Below, one piece after another: positions 16,295 to 24,723 of a DNA stretch of 64,000 nt (the stretch's first letter is position 1; each line of letters starts with the position of its first letter). The stretch comes from Glutamicibacter uratoxydans (GTDB taxonomy: Bacteria; Actinomycetota; Actinomycetes; Actinomycetales; Micrococcaceae): NCBI RefSeq assembly GCF_006539925.1, contig NZ_BJNY01000013.1, positions 46,280-110,279 of the forward strand. The letters are read 5' to 3'. A program made the position numbers and the translations under genes. The notes beneath the pieces were generated by a model. The model was not told the origin of the DNA, did not search any database, and saw only the letters and a program-made list of their open reading frames with translations.

Positions 16295-17119
16295 TCAGGC
16301 GCCGATGCCAATGGCGGGCCCCAGCAGCAGGAAACCAACGAATCCGAAGGCATCAAGCAGGAAATGGGCAATGACCAGCGGCATGACCCTGCCGAACCGG
16401 TGGTAGACCCAGCCGAAGACAATACCCATGATCATGTTGCCGATCATCGGACCAATACCCTGATACAGGTGGTAGCTGCCGCGGATGGCCGCCGAAATGA
16501 TGATGATCTTCCAGGCCCCGGCTCCCAGTTTCCTGCCATAGGTGAACAGCACCCCGAGCATGATGACTTCTTCCACCACCGCGTGCCGGGCCGCCGAGAG
16601 TAGCAGCACCGGAATGCTCCACCAATAGTCGCCGAGGTTTGCCGTGGATAACGCAGTGGTGATGCCCAGGGCACGCCCCGCGGCATAGACCCCGAGCGTG
16701 CCGATCCCCATGGCCAGGAACAGGCCGAGGCCGGCGAGCGAATCCCGGCCGGGGCGGCGCAGGTCGAAGCCGATCATCCGCGCTGTCGTCCCGGTGCTGC
16801 GCTTCATCAGGTACAGCGCCAGCAGCACCGGAACCAGGGCGAAGCCGATTTCCAACAGCTGGTAGGCCAGATCGAAATACTCGCGCGTGTTCTTGGCGGT
16901 GTTCATTGCGGTGGTCTGGCCGCCCAGGGGGCCGCGGGTTGCCTTGTCTGCGAAGCTGACCAGCGAATACACAGCGCTTTGCCCCAGCGACAGGGCCATC
17001 ACCAGCAGGATTTCAAGTTTGAGGTTCCGCCGCGCCGCAGGCGCCAATTTTGGGTCTTCCACTCGTTGATCATAAGCAGAAATGCCTGTGAACAGGCCCA
17101 GCAGATAGGCTGTTCTCAT
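16295..17119 (-). CDS. CPBP family intramembrane metalloprotease
   Basis: A 274-residue polytopic membrane protein of the Abi/CPBP (type II CAAX prenyl protease-like) family. Motif 1 is the glutamate pair in HAVVEEVIMLGVLF, followed by an aromatic/Arg-containing helix (IRGSYHLYQGIGP) with its histidine, and a final N/H motif (HRFGRVMPLVIAHFLLD). About seven membrane segments are visible. Such proteins cleave membrane substrates or modulate bacteriocin immunity; the target is unknown. The frame continues to 17194, but this would run into the divergent phosphotransferase gene, and an ATG at 17119 gives a compact start. Confidence 0.85.
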   Translation of the reverse strand: MRTAYLLGLFTGISAYDQRVEDPKLAPAARRNLKLEILLVMALSLGQSAVYSLVSFADKATRGPLGGQTTAMNTAKNTREYFDLAYQLLEIGFALVPVLLALYLMKRSTGTTARMIGFDLRRPGRDSLAGLGLFLAMGIGTLGVYAAGRALGITTALSTANLGDYWWSIPVLLLSAARHAVVEEVIMLGVLFTYGRKLGAGAWKIIIISAAIRGSYHLYQGIGPMIGNMIMGIVFGWVYHRFGRVMPLVIAHFLLDAFGFVGFLLLGPAIGIGA

Positions 17120-17160
17120 TGCCTTGAATCCACCGCACCGTCGAAAAGAGCCAACTGTCA

Positions 17161-18015
17161 GTGACACGTCCAGCCACCACTGCCGAACTTTCATTGGCCG
17201 AGCAGCTGTGCCCGCAGTTCTCCTGGGAGAACGCCCATGTTGAAGAAGGCGGGCAGTTCCACACCGTGCTGATCGCCAACGACCAGGCCGTGATCCGCAT
17301 GGCCCGCACCGAGGCGGCCTCCGCCCAGATGCCTCGGATCCTCAAGCTGCATGAATTGCTCGCGCAGCAGCTGGACTACCCGATACCCACTGCGCTCAGC
17401 CCCGTCGTCACCCGCGGCACGCTGAGCAGCGTGGCAATGACCTTCCTGCCCGGAGCCGCCCATCCGCCGCACCATGGAGACGCGAAGATACTGCGCCAGC
17501 TGGTTGCCGACCTTGCGGCGGTGGACCTAGCGGGGCTGAGCGAATACCTCTCCGAGCCATTTGCCTTCCGCGGCCCATGGACCGAACAGCGTGTCGCCGA
17601 AAGCTACAACGCCCTGCCCGAGGAACTGCGCCAGCCTTCGCTGGCGATCTGGAACCAGCTGGAGGCTTTGGAACAGGTGCCCCCGTCTCTGGTCCATGGG
17701 GACCTTGCCGGACACAATATGCACTGGATTGACGGGAAGATCAGCGGCATTCTGGACTGGGATCTGGCGGCGGCCTGGGATCCTGCCCTGAACACCGCCT
17801 ACCTGTCGCTGTGGCATGGGCAGGATCTCATCGAGCAGATCGCCCCTGATGCCGAGCAGGCGCACCGCGCGCAGATCTGGCTTGGATTGATGAGCCTTGA
17901 ACGGCTCTCGGACACGGTCTCCCGCACGGATAACCCGAAGCTGGGCAAGCTGCTGCGCAAAATCGGCCCGCGCATCATTAACGCGGCAAAGGCCGCGGAT
18001 TCCCGCGGCCTCTAG
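17161..18015 (+). CDS. Aminoglycoside phosphotransferase-family kinase
   Basis: A 284-residue protein with the protein-kinase-like APH fold. The catalytic loop is SLVHGDLAGHNMHW and the metal-binding segment is SGILDWDLAAAWDPALN, both canonical. The N-terminal lobe carries VIRMAR with the probable ATP-binding region. Members phosphorylate antibiotics, homoserine, fructosamine or other small alcohols, so resistance should not be assumed. The start is a GTG at 17161 with no obvious Shine-Dalgarno. It is divergent from the CPBP gene. Confidence 0.88.
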   Translation: MTRPATTAELSLAEQLCPQFSWENAHVEEGGQFHTVLIANDQAVIRMARTEAASAQMPRILKLHELLAQQLDYPIPTALSPVVTRGTLSSVAMTFLPGAAHPPHHGDAKILRQLVADLAAVDLAGLSEYLSEPFAFRGPWTEQRVAESYNALPEELRQPSLAIWNQLEALEQVPPSLVHGDLAGHNMHWIDGKISGILDWDLAAAWDPALNTAYLSLWHGQDLIEQIAPDAEQAHRAQIWLGLMSLERLSDTVSRTDNPKLGKLLRKIGPRIINAAKAADSRGL

Positions 18016-18033
18016 CCTAGAGCCATCGAAGGA

Positions 18034-18813
18034 CTAGACCGTCACCGGCATGCCCGCCGCATTCAGCGCCGCACGCTGTTCGCTGCTGATGTGCTGGTCG
18101 GTAATCACGCCCGTGAGGTTTTCCCGGTCGAGGATCACAAACGAGCGCTGGCCGATCTTGGAGGAGTCGACCACCACGAAGCTGCGGGTGGCCTGCCTGA
18201 TCAGCAGTTCGTTCACCGCCGCTTCCATCTCATCGGAGACCATCAGCCCGTCCTCGGGGTCCAGCCCGTTGACACCGAGGAATGAGAGGTCCATGGTGAT
18301 CTTCGACAGCGAGGACTGGGCCAGCGGCCCCACCAGCTCATAGGAGCGGTCGTTGAGCACGCCGCCGGTGACCATTACCCGGATATGCGGGCGCACCGCG
18401 AGCAGCGAGGCGATATTGACCGCATTGGTCACCACCGTCAAGGTCACCCGCCCGGGCTCCCCCACCAGGTCCTGGCGCAGGCTCAGCTCGGTGGCGATCG
18501 CCTTGGTGGTGGTGCCGCCCGACAGCCCGACGACCATGTCCCTGCCCACCATGGCCGCGGCGACCTTGGCGATCTGTATCTTTTCCTCGTCGTGGTCCTC
18601 GCGCTGGTAGCGCGAGGGCAGGTCGTAGGCGACGGTGTTGGACACCGCCCCGCCGTGGGTCCGGGTGAGCAGCGAGGCGGCGGCCAGGGAGTCAAGGTCG
18701 CGCCGGGCCGTAGCCGGGCTGGTTCCCAGCTGCTGCACGATCTCATCCACATCGATCTGCCCCTTGTTGGCCAACAGATCGAGGATGTGGTTAAGCCGCT
18801 CCTCGCGTTTCAT
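18034..18813 (-). CDS. DeoR/GlpR family transcriptional repressor
   Basis: A 259-residue sugar-phosphate-responsive repressor. The N-terminal winged helix is RLNHILDLLANKGQIDVDEIVQQLGTSPATARRDLDSL (residues 5-42), ending in the signature THGGA. The C-terminal DeoRC sensor domain has VVGLSGGTTTKAIA and SFLGVNGLDPEDG. It is the last gene of the amino-sugar locus, 12 bases after CutC, and is the probable regulator of the whole locus, like AgaR in proteobacterial galactosamine operons. A GGAG lies eight bases before the ATG. Confidence 0.93.
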   Translation of the reverse strand: MKREERLNHILDLLANKGQIDVDEIVQQLGTSPATARRDLDSLAAASLLTRTHGGAVSNTVAYDLPSRYQREDHDEEKIQIAKVAAAMVGRDMVVGLSGGTTTKAIATELSLRQDLVGEPGRVTLTVVTNAVNIASLLAVRPHIRVMVTGGVLNDRSYELVGPLAQSSLSKITMDLSFLGVNGLDPEDGLMVSDEMEAAVNELLIRQATRSFVVVDSSKIGQRSFVILDRENLTGVITDQHISSEQRAALNAAGMPVTV

Positions 18814-18825
18814 AGATCCTGCTCC

Positions 18826-19536
18826 CTATCGATCGAGCGCGTTCACTGCGCTGCGCAGTTCACGGACGTGGTCTGCCGACACCCTGATGGTGCCAGCCTG
18901 CTGTGTCTTGGCGGAGAAATGCACCGCGGATACGCCCGCAGCTTGTGCTGCAGCGATGTCCTGCACCCGCATTCCGCCACCGGACATGATTTGAATCGTG
19001 GTTCCGGCCTGCTGCACCATGCGCGCGATGGTTTCCATGCCATCGCCGGCGGCATCACTGCCACCACTAGTCAACACTCGTTTTACCCCAAGTGCCAAAA
19101 GCTGGGAGACTGCGTGTACCGGATCGCTGCTGGCATCGACCGCTCGGTGGATGGTGATTTCCACTTCCGGGTTCACCTCAAGGCTGGCCTGGGCCAGCCT
19201 GCCGATGACCTGCAGGTCGAGCTGCCCGTCGGCGGTCAGCGCGCCGAGCACCACGCCGTCGGCTCCAGCCCGTACCAGGCGGCGGGCCTGGCGTTCCATC
19301 ACCGCTACATCGGCCAGGTCGTAGTGGAAGTCGCCCGGCCGGCAGCGCAGCAGTGCGTGCACGCCCAGTGCCGGGCGGTGCTCCAGGATATCGTCGAGCA
19401 CCTCGGGGCTCGGGGTGATCCCTCCCAGCTCCAGCGCCTCGCAGGCTTCGATCCGATCGGCTCCCGCCCCAGCGGCGGCCTGTGCGCAGGCACCGCTGGT
19501 GGCGACGATTTCCAGGGCCGGAAGCTTGGCAGACAT
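18826..19536 (-). CDS. cutC: CutC family protein
   Basis: A 236-residue TIM-barrel protein of the CutC family: it opens with LEIVATSGACAQAAAGAGADRIEACEALELGGITPS (residues 6-42) and contains HALLRCRPGDFHY, GADGVVLGALTADGQLD, TIHRAVDASSDP and VLTSGGSDAAGDG, all family hallmarks. It is annotated historically as copper homeostasis, yet here it sits inside a sugar ABC/catabolic operon, 11 bases after the permease gene and 12 before the DeoR gene. An enzymatic role on a sugar derivative is a reasonable inference. The start at 19536 is chosen over upstream frame on family length. Confidence 0.9.
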   Translation of the reverse strand: MSAKLPALEIVATSGACAQAAAGAGADRIEACEALELGGITPSPEVLDDILEHRPALGVHALLRCRPGDFHYDLADVAVMERQARRLVRAGADGVVLGALTADGQLDLQVIGRLAQASLEVNPEVEITIHRAVDASSDPVHAVSQLLALGVKRVLTSGGSDAAGDGMETIARMVQQAGTTIQIMSGGGMRVQDIAAAQAAGVSAVHFSAKTQQAGTIRVSADHVRELRSAVNALDR

Positions 19537-19547
19537 GTGTTCCACCC

Positions 19548-20405
19548 TTATTTCACGGCGCCTGCGGACAGGCCGCCGATCAGGCGCTTCTCGATCATCG
19601 CGAAGAGGATGATCACCGGAACAATTGCCACGATCGATACGCCGAAGACGTACTGCCATGCGGTGGCATACTGGCCGACGAACTTGGTCAGCGCCACGGA
19701 CAGCGGCTGGTTCTCTGCGGTGGACAGGATTACCAGCGATGCGGCGAATTCATTCCAGCAGGAGACGAAGGTGAAGATCACTGCGGTGACAATGCCCGGC
19801 CAGACCAGCGGCAGGTTGATCTTGAACAGCACACGCCATTTGCCTGCACCGTCGATCTGCGCCGCCTCGTCGATGCTCTTGGGGACGCCGGCGAAGAAGG
19901 AGTGCATGATCCACACCGCGAAGGCGAGGTTGAAGGCCGCGTTGATCAAGATCATCGCCAGCCAGGTGTCGTTGATGTTCCAGGCGAGCATCTGCTTGAA
20001 CAAGCCGGCGGTCAGCACCGCAGGCTGCAGCATCTGGGTGACGATTACCAGGAACATGAACGCGAGCTTGCCGGGGAACTTGAAGCGCGCGGTGAAGTAC
20101 GCGGCGGGAGTAGCCACCAGCAGCACCAGCAAGGTGGCGCACACGGAGATGACGATGGTGGAAACCAGGTTGTAGGGAACCGGGGTCTCGGGGGTGTCCC
20201 ACATGCTCACGTAGTTCGACCACTGGGCGCCGTCCTGCGGCAGGTAGTTCGGCGGGATCTGCAGGATCTCGGCCTGGGTCTTGAGCGAGCCGATCATCAT
20301 GGTGATGTACGGGATCATGAAGACCAGGCCGACGACCAGCCCGATAATCATGCGGCCAATGACTGTCTTGCGCGGTGCGCGGTCTTCTGTGTCGAGGAAA
20401 GCCAC
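19548..20405 (-). CDS. Carbohydrate ABC transporter permease (MalG type)
   Basis: A 285-residue inner-membrane permease with six membrane segments. The EAA loop that contacts the ATPase is FFAGVPKSIDEAAQIDGAGKWRVLFKINLPLVWPGI (about residues 168-204). It is the second permease of the sugar importer and starts with a GTG two bases after the first permease stop. No ATPase gene is present in the locus, so it probably uses a shared MsiK-type ATPase encoded elsewhere. Confidence 0.95.
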   Translation of the reverse strand: MAFLDTEDRAPRKTVIGRMIIGLVVGLVFMIPYITMMIGSLKTQAEILQIPPNYLPQDGAQWSNYVSMWDTPETPVPYNLVSTIVISVCATLLVLLVATPAAYFTARFKFPGKLAFMFLVIVTQMLQPAVLTAGLFKQMLAWNINDTWLAMILINAAFNLAFAVWIMHSFFAGVPKSIDEAAQIDGAGKWRVLFKINLPLVWPGIVTAVIFTFVSCWNEFAASLVILSTAENQPLSVALTKFVGQYATAWQYVFGVSIVAIVPVIILFAMIEKRLIGGLSAGAVK

Positions 20406-20407
20406 GA

Positions 20408-21340
20408 TTAAACCTCATCCATTGGCTTGACGGTCTTTAGGTAGATAGCGACGATGACCAGCACGATCGCGAAGTTGAGGACCGAGAGGGCGGAAGATAG
20501 ATCCAGTCGGCGGTCGAACTGCAGCACCTTGAAGATGTAGGTCATCAGGGTATCTGCGTCGTTGCCGGGAATGGAGCCTGTCATGATCTTGAGGATCGGC
20601 AGGTTGTTGAACACGTTGATGATGTTGATCAGCACGGAGACTGCCAGGGCGGAGCGCAGCTGCGGCAGCACGACGAAGATGTAGGTCTTCCAGCGGCCTG
20701 CGCCGTCCATACGGGCTGCTTCCAGGGTCTCGGTGGGAACCGCCTGGAGTCCTGCCAGCAGGGTGTAGGTGGTGAACGGGATGGACACGAAGATGGCGAC
20801 GATGACCGAAACTGCCATGGCCGGCACCGCGTTCTTGGTCCAGCCGAAGCCTTCATCCATCAAGCCGATCTGGACGAAGAAGTGGTTGAAGATGCCGTAG
20901 TTCGGGTCCAGGCCGTAGTAGAACACGGTGGTGGTCATGACGACCGAAGCTGCCCAGGGAACGACCACTGCCATACGCACCAGGGTGCGTCCGGGGAACG
21001 GCTTGTGCAGGAACTGCGCGAGCGCCAGGGAGAGGATCACGGTAATCAGCACCACCGAGACCACCCAGAAGAAGGTGTTCAGCAAGATGCGGGGAAGCAC
21101 CGGGTCGGAGAAGATCGTGGCGAAGTTGTCAAAGCCGACCGATTTCAAATCGGTGCCGACCGAAGAGATCTTGCGGGTCGAGTTGTAGATCATGTATCCG
21201 GCGGGGAATACGACGATCGCGAGGATCAGCAGCAGTGCCGGGCCGATCCACGGGAGGGAAGAGAGAAAAGACTGGTTGTCGGTGCTGCGCTTGCGTTTGC
21301 GCCCTGCCGGGGCTTTGACTGGCAGTGATGAGGAGCTCAT
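20408..21340 (-). CDS. Carbohydrate ABC transporter permease (MalF type)
   Basis: A 310-residue permease with a basic cytoplasmic N-terminus (residues 1-25) and six membrane segments. The EAA loop is LLAGLQAVPTETLEAARMDGAGRWKTYIFVVLPQLRSAL (about residues 192-230). It pairs with the following MalG-type subunit. A strong hairpin separates it from the upstream binding-protein gene, which likely lowers permease expression relative to the binding protein. Confidence 0.95.
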   Translation of the reverse strand: MSSSSLPVKAPAGRKRKRSTDNQSFLSSLPWIGPALLLILAIVVFPAGYMIYNSTRKISSVGTDLKSVGFDNFATIFSDPVLPRILLNTFFWVVSVVLITVILSLALAQFLHKPFPGRTLVRMAVVVPWAASVVMTTTVFYYGLDPNYGIFNHFFVQIGLMDEGFGWTKNAVPAMAVSVIVAIFVSIPFTTYTLLAGLQAVPTETLEAARMDGAGRWKTYIFVVLPQLRSALAVSVLINIINVFNNLPILKIMTGSIPGNDADTLMTYIFKVLQFDRRLDLSSALSVLNFAIVLVIVAIYLKTVKPMDEV

Positions 21341-21407
21341 TCTCGGCTCGCTTTCGTTGCATTCGGCCCAGGAAGGGACCGGCAGAATGGGTGCGGTGTT
21401 TTGACAA

Positions 21408-21435
21408 GAGGCCCGGCGTTCTCACGCCGGGCCTC
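21408..21435 (-). terminator. Intra-operon hairpin after the binding-protein gene
   Basis: GAGGCCCGGCG and CGCCGGGCCTC pair perfectly over 11 bases around a six-base loop. On the minus strand it is followed by TTGTCAAAAC. It lies between the solute-binding-protein gene and the first permease gene. Confidence 0.7.
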
Positions 21436-21465
21436 TGCCTGTGAGCTAAGGAGTGCTGCTGCGGG

Positions 21466-22722
21466 CTACTTCGCCGCGGCGTCGGCCTTAGCCTGGATTG
21501 CGTCAAGGACGTCCTTTGCGGACTTGCCGGTGGCAATCTCACCCATCAGCGACTTGAATGCGCCGTCGGTGGCATTCCATGCAGGGTTGGTGGTTGGGTA
21601 GAAGACTGCGTTGGGCAGCTGGTCCAGGAATGGCTTCAGGGCCTTGTCGCCGGAGAGCTTCTCAGAACCGGACTTGGTGGTTGGAAGGAATCCTTCGGTG
21701 CTGACCCACTTGGTGTAAACGTCAGCCGAGTAGAAGTAGTCGAAGAACTCCTTGACTGCAGCCGAGTTCTTGCCGTCCTTCTTGAAGGACATCAGGCGGT
21801 CGGCAACACCCAGGGTGGCAGGCTCGCCGGTCTTGGTGGCCACCGGTGCGATGCCGTAGTTCAGCTTCGGGTTTTCCTTCTCGATCTGGCCAACGGTCTG
21901 AGGCAGACCGTAGGCGAAGCCGAGCTTGCCCTGGATGAAGGTGTTCAGCATCGGGGTGCGCTGGGTGGCTCCCGGATCGTTCTGGGTGACGCCGTCGTTG
22001 ATCATCTTCTGCATGAACTCTGCGGCTTCAAGATCCTGCGGGGTGTTGACCGCGATCTTTTCGGCGTCACCGAAGTTGCCGCCGTTCCCGGCGAACCAGA
22101 TCAGGGTTTCGCCCTGTGCTTCTTCATTGCCCAGTGGCATGCCGTAGCCATCGGACTTGGTCTTCTCGCTGATGGCCTTTGAAGCATCGTAGAGCTCGTC
22201 CCAGGTCTTCGGAACCTCGGTGACGCCGGCTTCCTTCATCAGGTCTTCGTTGTAGAACAGCGCACGGGCCGAGGCGATCAGCGGCAGGCCGTACTGGGTG
22301 CCTTCGAACTTCTCAGCGTCGGCGAAGGTCGGCTGGAAGTCGTCGATGGTTGCCTGGGATGCAATATCGGTGGCTGGAGCCAGCAGGCCTTCGGCAGCGT
22401 ACTCAGCGAACGCACCGCCGTTGTAGATGTCCGGAGCCTGGTTGCCCTGCAGCTTGGTCTTCAGAACATTTTCGATGTTCTCCCAGGACTGCACTTCCAG
22501 ATCGATCTTGATGTCCGAGTGCTCTGCCTCGAAATCCTTGATGACGCCTTCCCACAGGGCCTTGGTGCCGGTGGAATAGGTTGGAACGAGCATTTCAAGG
22601 GTGGTCTGGCCGCCTTCGGCGGTGTTCGAGCCGCCCTTGTCGCCGGAGAAACCGCAGCTGGTCAGCAGCAGTGCGGCTGCGGCCGAGAGAGCAAGGGCCG
22701 CTGTGCGCTTGGATCGTTTCAT
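21466..22722 (-). CDS. Carbohydrate ABC transporter substrate-binding lipoprotein
   Basis: A 418-residue extracellular lipoprotein of the family 1 sugar-binding class. The signal peptide (KRSKRTAALALSAAAALLL) ends in the lipobox LTSC near residue 21. The mature part has TLEMLVPTYSTGTKALWEGVIKDFEAEHSDIKIDL and later FADRLMSFKKDGKN-like VADRLMSFKKDGKN, typical of this class. The ATG at 22722 has GAGGAAG upstream; the frame is open further but without a better start. It is the first gene of the transporter half of the amino-sugar locus. Confidence 0.95.
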   Translation of the reverse strand: MKRSKRTAALALSAAAALLLTSCGFSGDKGGSNTAEGGQTTLEMLVPTYSTGTKALWEGVIKDFEAEHSDIKIDLEVQSWENIENVLKTKLQGNQAPDIYNGGAFAEYAAEGLLAPATDIASQATIDDFQPTFADAEKFEGTQYGLPLIASARALFYNEDLMKEAGVTEVPKTWDELYDASKAISEKTKSDGYGMPLGNEEAQGETLIWFAGNGGNFGDAEKIAVNTPQDLEAAEFMQKMINDGVTQNDPGATQRTPMLNTFIQGKLGFAYGLPQTVGQIEKENPKLNYGIAPVATKTGEPATLGVADRLMSFKKDGKNSAAVKEFFDYFYSADVYTKWVSTEGFLPTTKSGSEKLSGDKALKPFLDQLPNAVFYPTTNPAWNATDGAFKSLMGEIATGKSAKDVLDAIQAKADAAAK

Positions 22723-22879
22723 TGTCTTCCTCAATCGTTTGGGATGCCGCAGCACCGGTGCAAGTGAACGATTCATGATTTTTTCGTGAAATATCGATCA
22801 AGAAAAATCATGTTCTATTCGAGTATGAGGTGCACCATACCCTGCGTCAAGAGGAAACTGTGATTTTTTTGGCTTGATA

Positions 22880-22896
22880 ATGATCGAAAAGATCAT
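22880..22896. promoter_or_regulatory. Candidate DeoR-type operator
   Basis: The inverted repeat ATGATC-gaaaa-GATCAT lies in the AT-rich region upstream of the binding-protein gene, among further ATCATAA/AATCA-like half sites. A related TTATGAT/ATCATAA pair lies upstream of the SIS gene. The shared half site and the DeoR gene in the locus suggest operators. Confidence 0.4.
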
Positions 22897-22941
22897 AATC
22901 AATCAAATAATCACTCAAACGGTCACTGCAAATTCCACGAG

Positions 22942-23778
22942 CTAGGCGCTGGCGAAGAGCTCAAGCATCCGCCCAGCCTCTGCTGACATGGCCTTTCGCC
23001 CAGCGGCCAGATACTTTCGGGAATCCACTGCCTGCTCGTTGGCGGCCAGCCACTCCCGCACGGCGCGGGTGAAGTAGCCGTTCAAGTGCGTTGAAACGTT
23101 GATCTTCCGCATGCCAGCGCGAATGCCAGCTACCAAGGTTTCATCGGGCACCCCCGAGGAGCCGTGCAGCACCAGCGGAACATCTACTGCCTCATGCAGC
23201 GCGGCGATCAGCCCAAGATCCAACGACGCCCCGCGTTCGAGCATGGCATGCGAGGAGCCGACGGCCACAGCCAAGGAATCGACGCCGGTGCTTTGCACGA
23301 ATTGCACTGCTTCGTCCGGATCGGTGCGCACACCAGGCGCATGTGCCCCGTCCTTGCCGCCGATCTCCCCCAGCTCGGCTTCGACGCTGGCGCCGGCCCG
23401 GCGAGCCGCGGCCACCACCCTGCGCGTGGCCTCGACGTTCTGTTCGAAGGGCAGCTTGGCGCCGTCATACATGACAGAACCAAAGCCGAGGTCCAGTGCC
23501 TGATAGACCAGGACTTCATCCTCTGCATGGTCAAGGTGCAGGGCCACCGGGACGGCGGCCTCGTCTGCCATGGCCAAGGCGGCCAGCGCGATGGGGCGCA
23601 GGGAGCCGTGGTACTTGACGCAGTTTTCGCTGATCTGCAAGATGACCGGGCGGTTCACCTGCTGCGCACCGGCAATGAGCGCCTGCGCAGTTTCCAGGTG
23701 GATGACGTTGAAGGCGCCCTGGCCATAGTTTCCCGCCACAGCCTGGTCGAGAATCTGAGAAGTAGGTACTAGCGGCAT
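22942..23778 (-). CDS. Class II ketose-1,6-bisphosphate aldolase (tagatose/fructose)
   Basis: A 278-residue zinc aldolase of the GatY/KbaY/Fba group, cleaving tagatose- or fructose-1,6-bisphosphate to triose phosphates. Zinc and catalytic residues lie in VALHLDHAED (about residues 77-86), EAELGEIGGKDG (about 134-145), LVLHGSSGVPDE (about 201-212) and MRKINVSTHLN (about 221-231). The size and the GEIGG segment favour the tagatose-type subgroup. AGGAG precedes the ATG. It follows the PfkB kinase gene by 12 bases and is the last gene of the catabolic half of the locus. Confidence 0.92.
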   Translation of the reverse strand: MPLVPTSQILDQAVAGNYGQGAFNVIHLETAQALIAGAQQVNRPVILQISENCVKYHGSLRPIALAALAMADEAAVPVALHLDHAEDEVLVYQALDLGFGSVMYDGAKLPFEQNVEATRRVVAAARRAGASVEAELGEIGGKDGAHAPGVRTDPDEAVQFVQSTGVDSLAVAVGSSHAMLERGASLDLGLIAALHEAVDVPLVLHGSSGVPDETLVAGIRAGMRKINVSTHLNGYFTRAVREWLAANEQAVDSRKYLAAGRKAMSAEAGRMLELFASA

Positions 23779-23790
23779 GGGATTGCTCCT

Positions 23791-24723
23791 TTAGATGTCC
23801 TCGCCCTCAGGCAGGATTCGATAGGCGACCTCTTGTCTCAAGGCCTGGTGGGCAGGGGACAGCACCCCGGCGGTTGGCATCAGCACTGTGGAAGCCGACC
23901 AACTCACCGCGCGCCGCAGGGTTTCTTCCCTGCTGGCGCCGTCCACGTGGCTGGCGAGAATTGCGGCTACCGCTGAGTCGCCGGCGCCGGTGGGGTTGCC
24001 CGACAGCTTGCGCCCCAAGTGGGCGTGCGCAATCAGCGGGGTCTCCTGGGTGAAGTGGTAGAGTCCCCGCTCGCCGGCGCTCAGATAGATTTCTGCGGAT
24101 CCGCGCCGCAGCAGCTCCTGCGCCCCCTCCAGCAGGGTTGGCGCGCCGGTGGCCGCCAGCAGCTCATGTTCGTTGGGCTTGAGCACCGCGCCGTTGGAAG
24201 CGGCTTCCAGCAGCAGGTCTCCGCTGGTATCAACCAGGGTATAGGCCCCTGCCTTGGTCGCATCGACGATAAAGGACCGCATTACAGATCGGCGGGTCTC
24301 GGCAGGCCAGGAGCCGCAGATGCCCACCGCCTGTGCTGATTCGAGCAGCTGCAGATAAGTGGCCCGAACCTGTTCCCATTCCTGGGCGGTCAGCGGCGCC
24401 CCTGCCTCATTGAAGACGCTGGTGGTATTTGCCTTGGGATCGAAGAACGACATGGAGCGGCGCGTCGCGGCGCCCACCGGTACCGCAGTAGAGGGCACCT
24501 GGGCCGCTGTCAGTTCTTCCAAGAACTCCCGCCCCGTGTTCCCGCCCAAGGGAAAAAGCGCGCTGGCCTCGTACTGCTGGCTGTGCAGCACCCGGGCGAC
24601 GTTCACTCCCTTGCCGCCGGCTTGGCGGTGGCGCAGGGTCACCCGGTGGCTGGCGTCGATTGCGGCGCCCGGAGCGGTATAGGTTTCATCGATGGCCGGG
24701 TTGGGCGTGAAGGCCAGGATCAT
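23791..24723 (-). CDS. PfkB-family hexose-phosphate kinase (1-phosphofructokinase/tagatose-6-phosphate kinase type)
   Basis: A 310-residue ribokinase-fold kinase. Family marks are ILAFTPNPAIDETY at the N-terminus, RQAGGKGVNVARVL (about residues 36-49), LKPNEHELLAATG (about 187) and the anion hole with catalytic Asp in GNPTGAGDSAVAAIL (about 250-264). By context it phosphorylates tagatose-6-phosphate (or fructose-6-phosphate) to the bisphosphate used by the adjacent aldolase. Its ATG overlaps the ROK kinase stop (ATGA). The upstream open frame to 24939 is inside the ROK gene and is not used. Confidence 0.92.
   Translation of the reverse strand: MILAFTPNPAIDETYTAPGAAIDASHRVTLRHRQAGGKGVNVARVLHSQQYEASALFPLGGNTGREFLEELTAAQVPSTAVPVGAATRRSMSFFDPKANTTSVFNEAGAPLTAQEWEQVRATYLQLLESAQAVGICGSWPAETRRSVMRSFIVDATKAGAYTLVDTSGDLLLEAASNGAVLKPNEHELLAATGAPTLLEGAQELLRRGSAEIYLSAGERGLYHFTQETPLIAHAHLGRKLSGNPTGAGDSAVAAILASHVDGASREETLRRAVSWSASTVLMPTAGVLSPAHQALRQEVAYRILPEGEDI

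Noticed and set aside
17161..18015. Antibiotic resistance phosphotransferase
   Set aside because: APH-fold kinases have many substrates; no neighbour or motif indicates an aminoglycoside. The same holds for the gene at 54743-55648.
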